Source: an uncultured Clostridium sp.
GTDB lineage: Bacteria; Bacillota_A; Clostridia; TANB77; CAG-508
DNA length: 6,690 nucleotides
NCBI GenBank assembly: GCA_951800935.1
Contig: CATOLW010000070.1
Coordinates: 1-6,690, forward strand
Direction of reading: 5' to 3'
Positions 6,583 to 6,690 of the stretch are shown here, piece after piece. The notes beneath the pieces were generated by a model. It made no database searches, had not been told where the DNA came from, and saw only the letters and a list, made by a program, of their open reading frames with translations. Positions within the stretch are counted from its first letter, which is position 1. Each line of letters opens with the position of its first letter. Made by a program: the position numbers and the translations under genes.

Positions 6583-6610
6583 AAAGAATACTTGAAAAGT
6601 ATTCTTTTTT
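6583..6610 (+). terminator. Second intrinsic terminator, possibly bidirectional
   Basis: AAAGAATACTT (6583-6593) pairs perfectly with AAGTATTCTTT (6597-6607) around GAA, giving an 11-pair stem with a T run to 6610. The A-rich 5' flank gives a T-rich tail on the other strand. It insulates the downstream promoter from carAB. No gene is visible between 6516 and 6582. Confidence 0.75.
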
Positions 6611-6621
6611 GGTATAAAATG

Positions 6622-6649
6622 GTATTGACTTAAAAGTTTAGGTCAATAC
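6622..6649. promoter_or_regulatory. Palindrome overlapping a promoter (candidate operator)
   Basis: GTATTGAC (6622-6629) and GTCAATAC (6642-6649) are perfect inverted repeats. The inside continues TAAA-AG-TTTA across a single T/G mismatch, so nearly the whole 28 bases is symmetric. It spans the -35 hexamer and spacer of the promoter below, as a repressor operator would. There is no T run after it, so it is not a terminator. The binding protein is unknown. Confidence 0.5.
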
Positions 6650-6655
6650 TATAAA
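6625..6655 (+). promoter_or_regulatory. Promoter of the downstream gene
   Basis: TTGACT at 6625-6630 is a near-consensus -35. The -10 is either TACTAT (6647-6652, 16-base spacing) or TATAAA (6650-6655, 19-base spacing). It stands between the terminator at 6583-6610 and a gene start at 6683, where a promoter is expected. Confidence 0.6.
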
Positions 6656-6682
6656 AGAAAAACTTTTTAGGAGGAAAGAAAA

Positions 6683-6690
6683 ATGAACAA
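6683..6690 (+). CDS. Start of an unidentified gene, cut by the window end
   Basis: AGGAGG at 6669-6674 is an excellent Shine-Dalgarno sequence eight bases before the ATG at 6683. Only Met-Asn and two bases of the next codon are visible, so nothing can be said of the product. The terminator, promoter, palindrome and ribosome-binding site upstream indicate an independently transcribed and probably regulated gene. Confidence 0.6.

Overview
The window is AT-rich, has purine-rich Shine-Dalgarno sites ahead of several genes, and carries a carAB pair of Gram-positive type. It looks like a chromosomal segment of a low-GC Firmicute (Clostridia-like, perhaps a gut species or a metagenome-assembled genome). 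The taxon is inferred from composition and gene type only. All recognised genes are on the + strand.

Region 1 (1-1396) is most of a diversity-generating retroelement (DGR). It holds the 3' part of an avd-like accessory gene, a complete DGR-type reverse transcriptase overlapping it by 29 bases, and directly after that a template repeat (TR) extremely rich in AAC/AAT codons that ends in an Ile-Gly-Phe-Arg-Pro-Ala-Leu frame. The matching variable repeat (VR) and its target gene are not in the window. They most likely lie upstream, because the window opens inside avd. In such systems the TR RNA is copied by the reverse transcriptase with mutagenesis at adenines, and the cDNA replaces the VR at the 3' end of a ligand-binding protein gene.

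Region 2 (1397-1824) is a short spacer followed by an 86-residue SSB-like OB-fold protein.

Region 3 (1825-6515) is a carbamoyl-phosphate synthase operon. A strong extended -10 promoter at 1843-1872 starts a leader of about 265 bases. The leader holds a 27-codon reading frame whose ends form a long inverted repeat, a U-rich stretch, and an intrinsic terminator abutting the leader stop codon. A second, weaker terminator-like hairpin lies just before the carA ribosome-binding site. This layout resembles UTP-sensing attenuators of pyrimidine operons. carA (359 codons) is intact. carB is complete in content (about 1060 residues) but has one extra base after codon 29, so its start codon and the rest of the gene are in different frames. 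This is either a real inactivating mutation or a sequence error. A good terminator follows carB.

Region 4 (6516-6690) holds a second strong terminator, a promoter overlapped by a palindrome that could be an operator, and the first codons of a further gene with an excellent ribosome-binding site.
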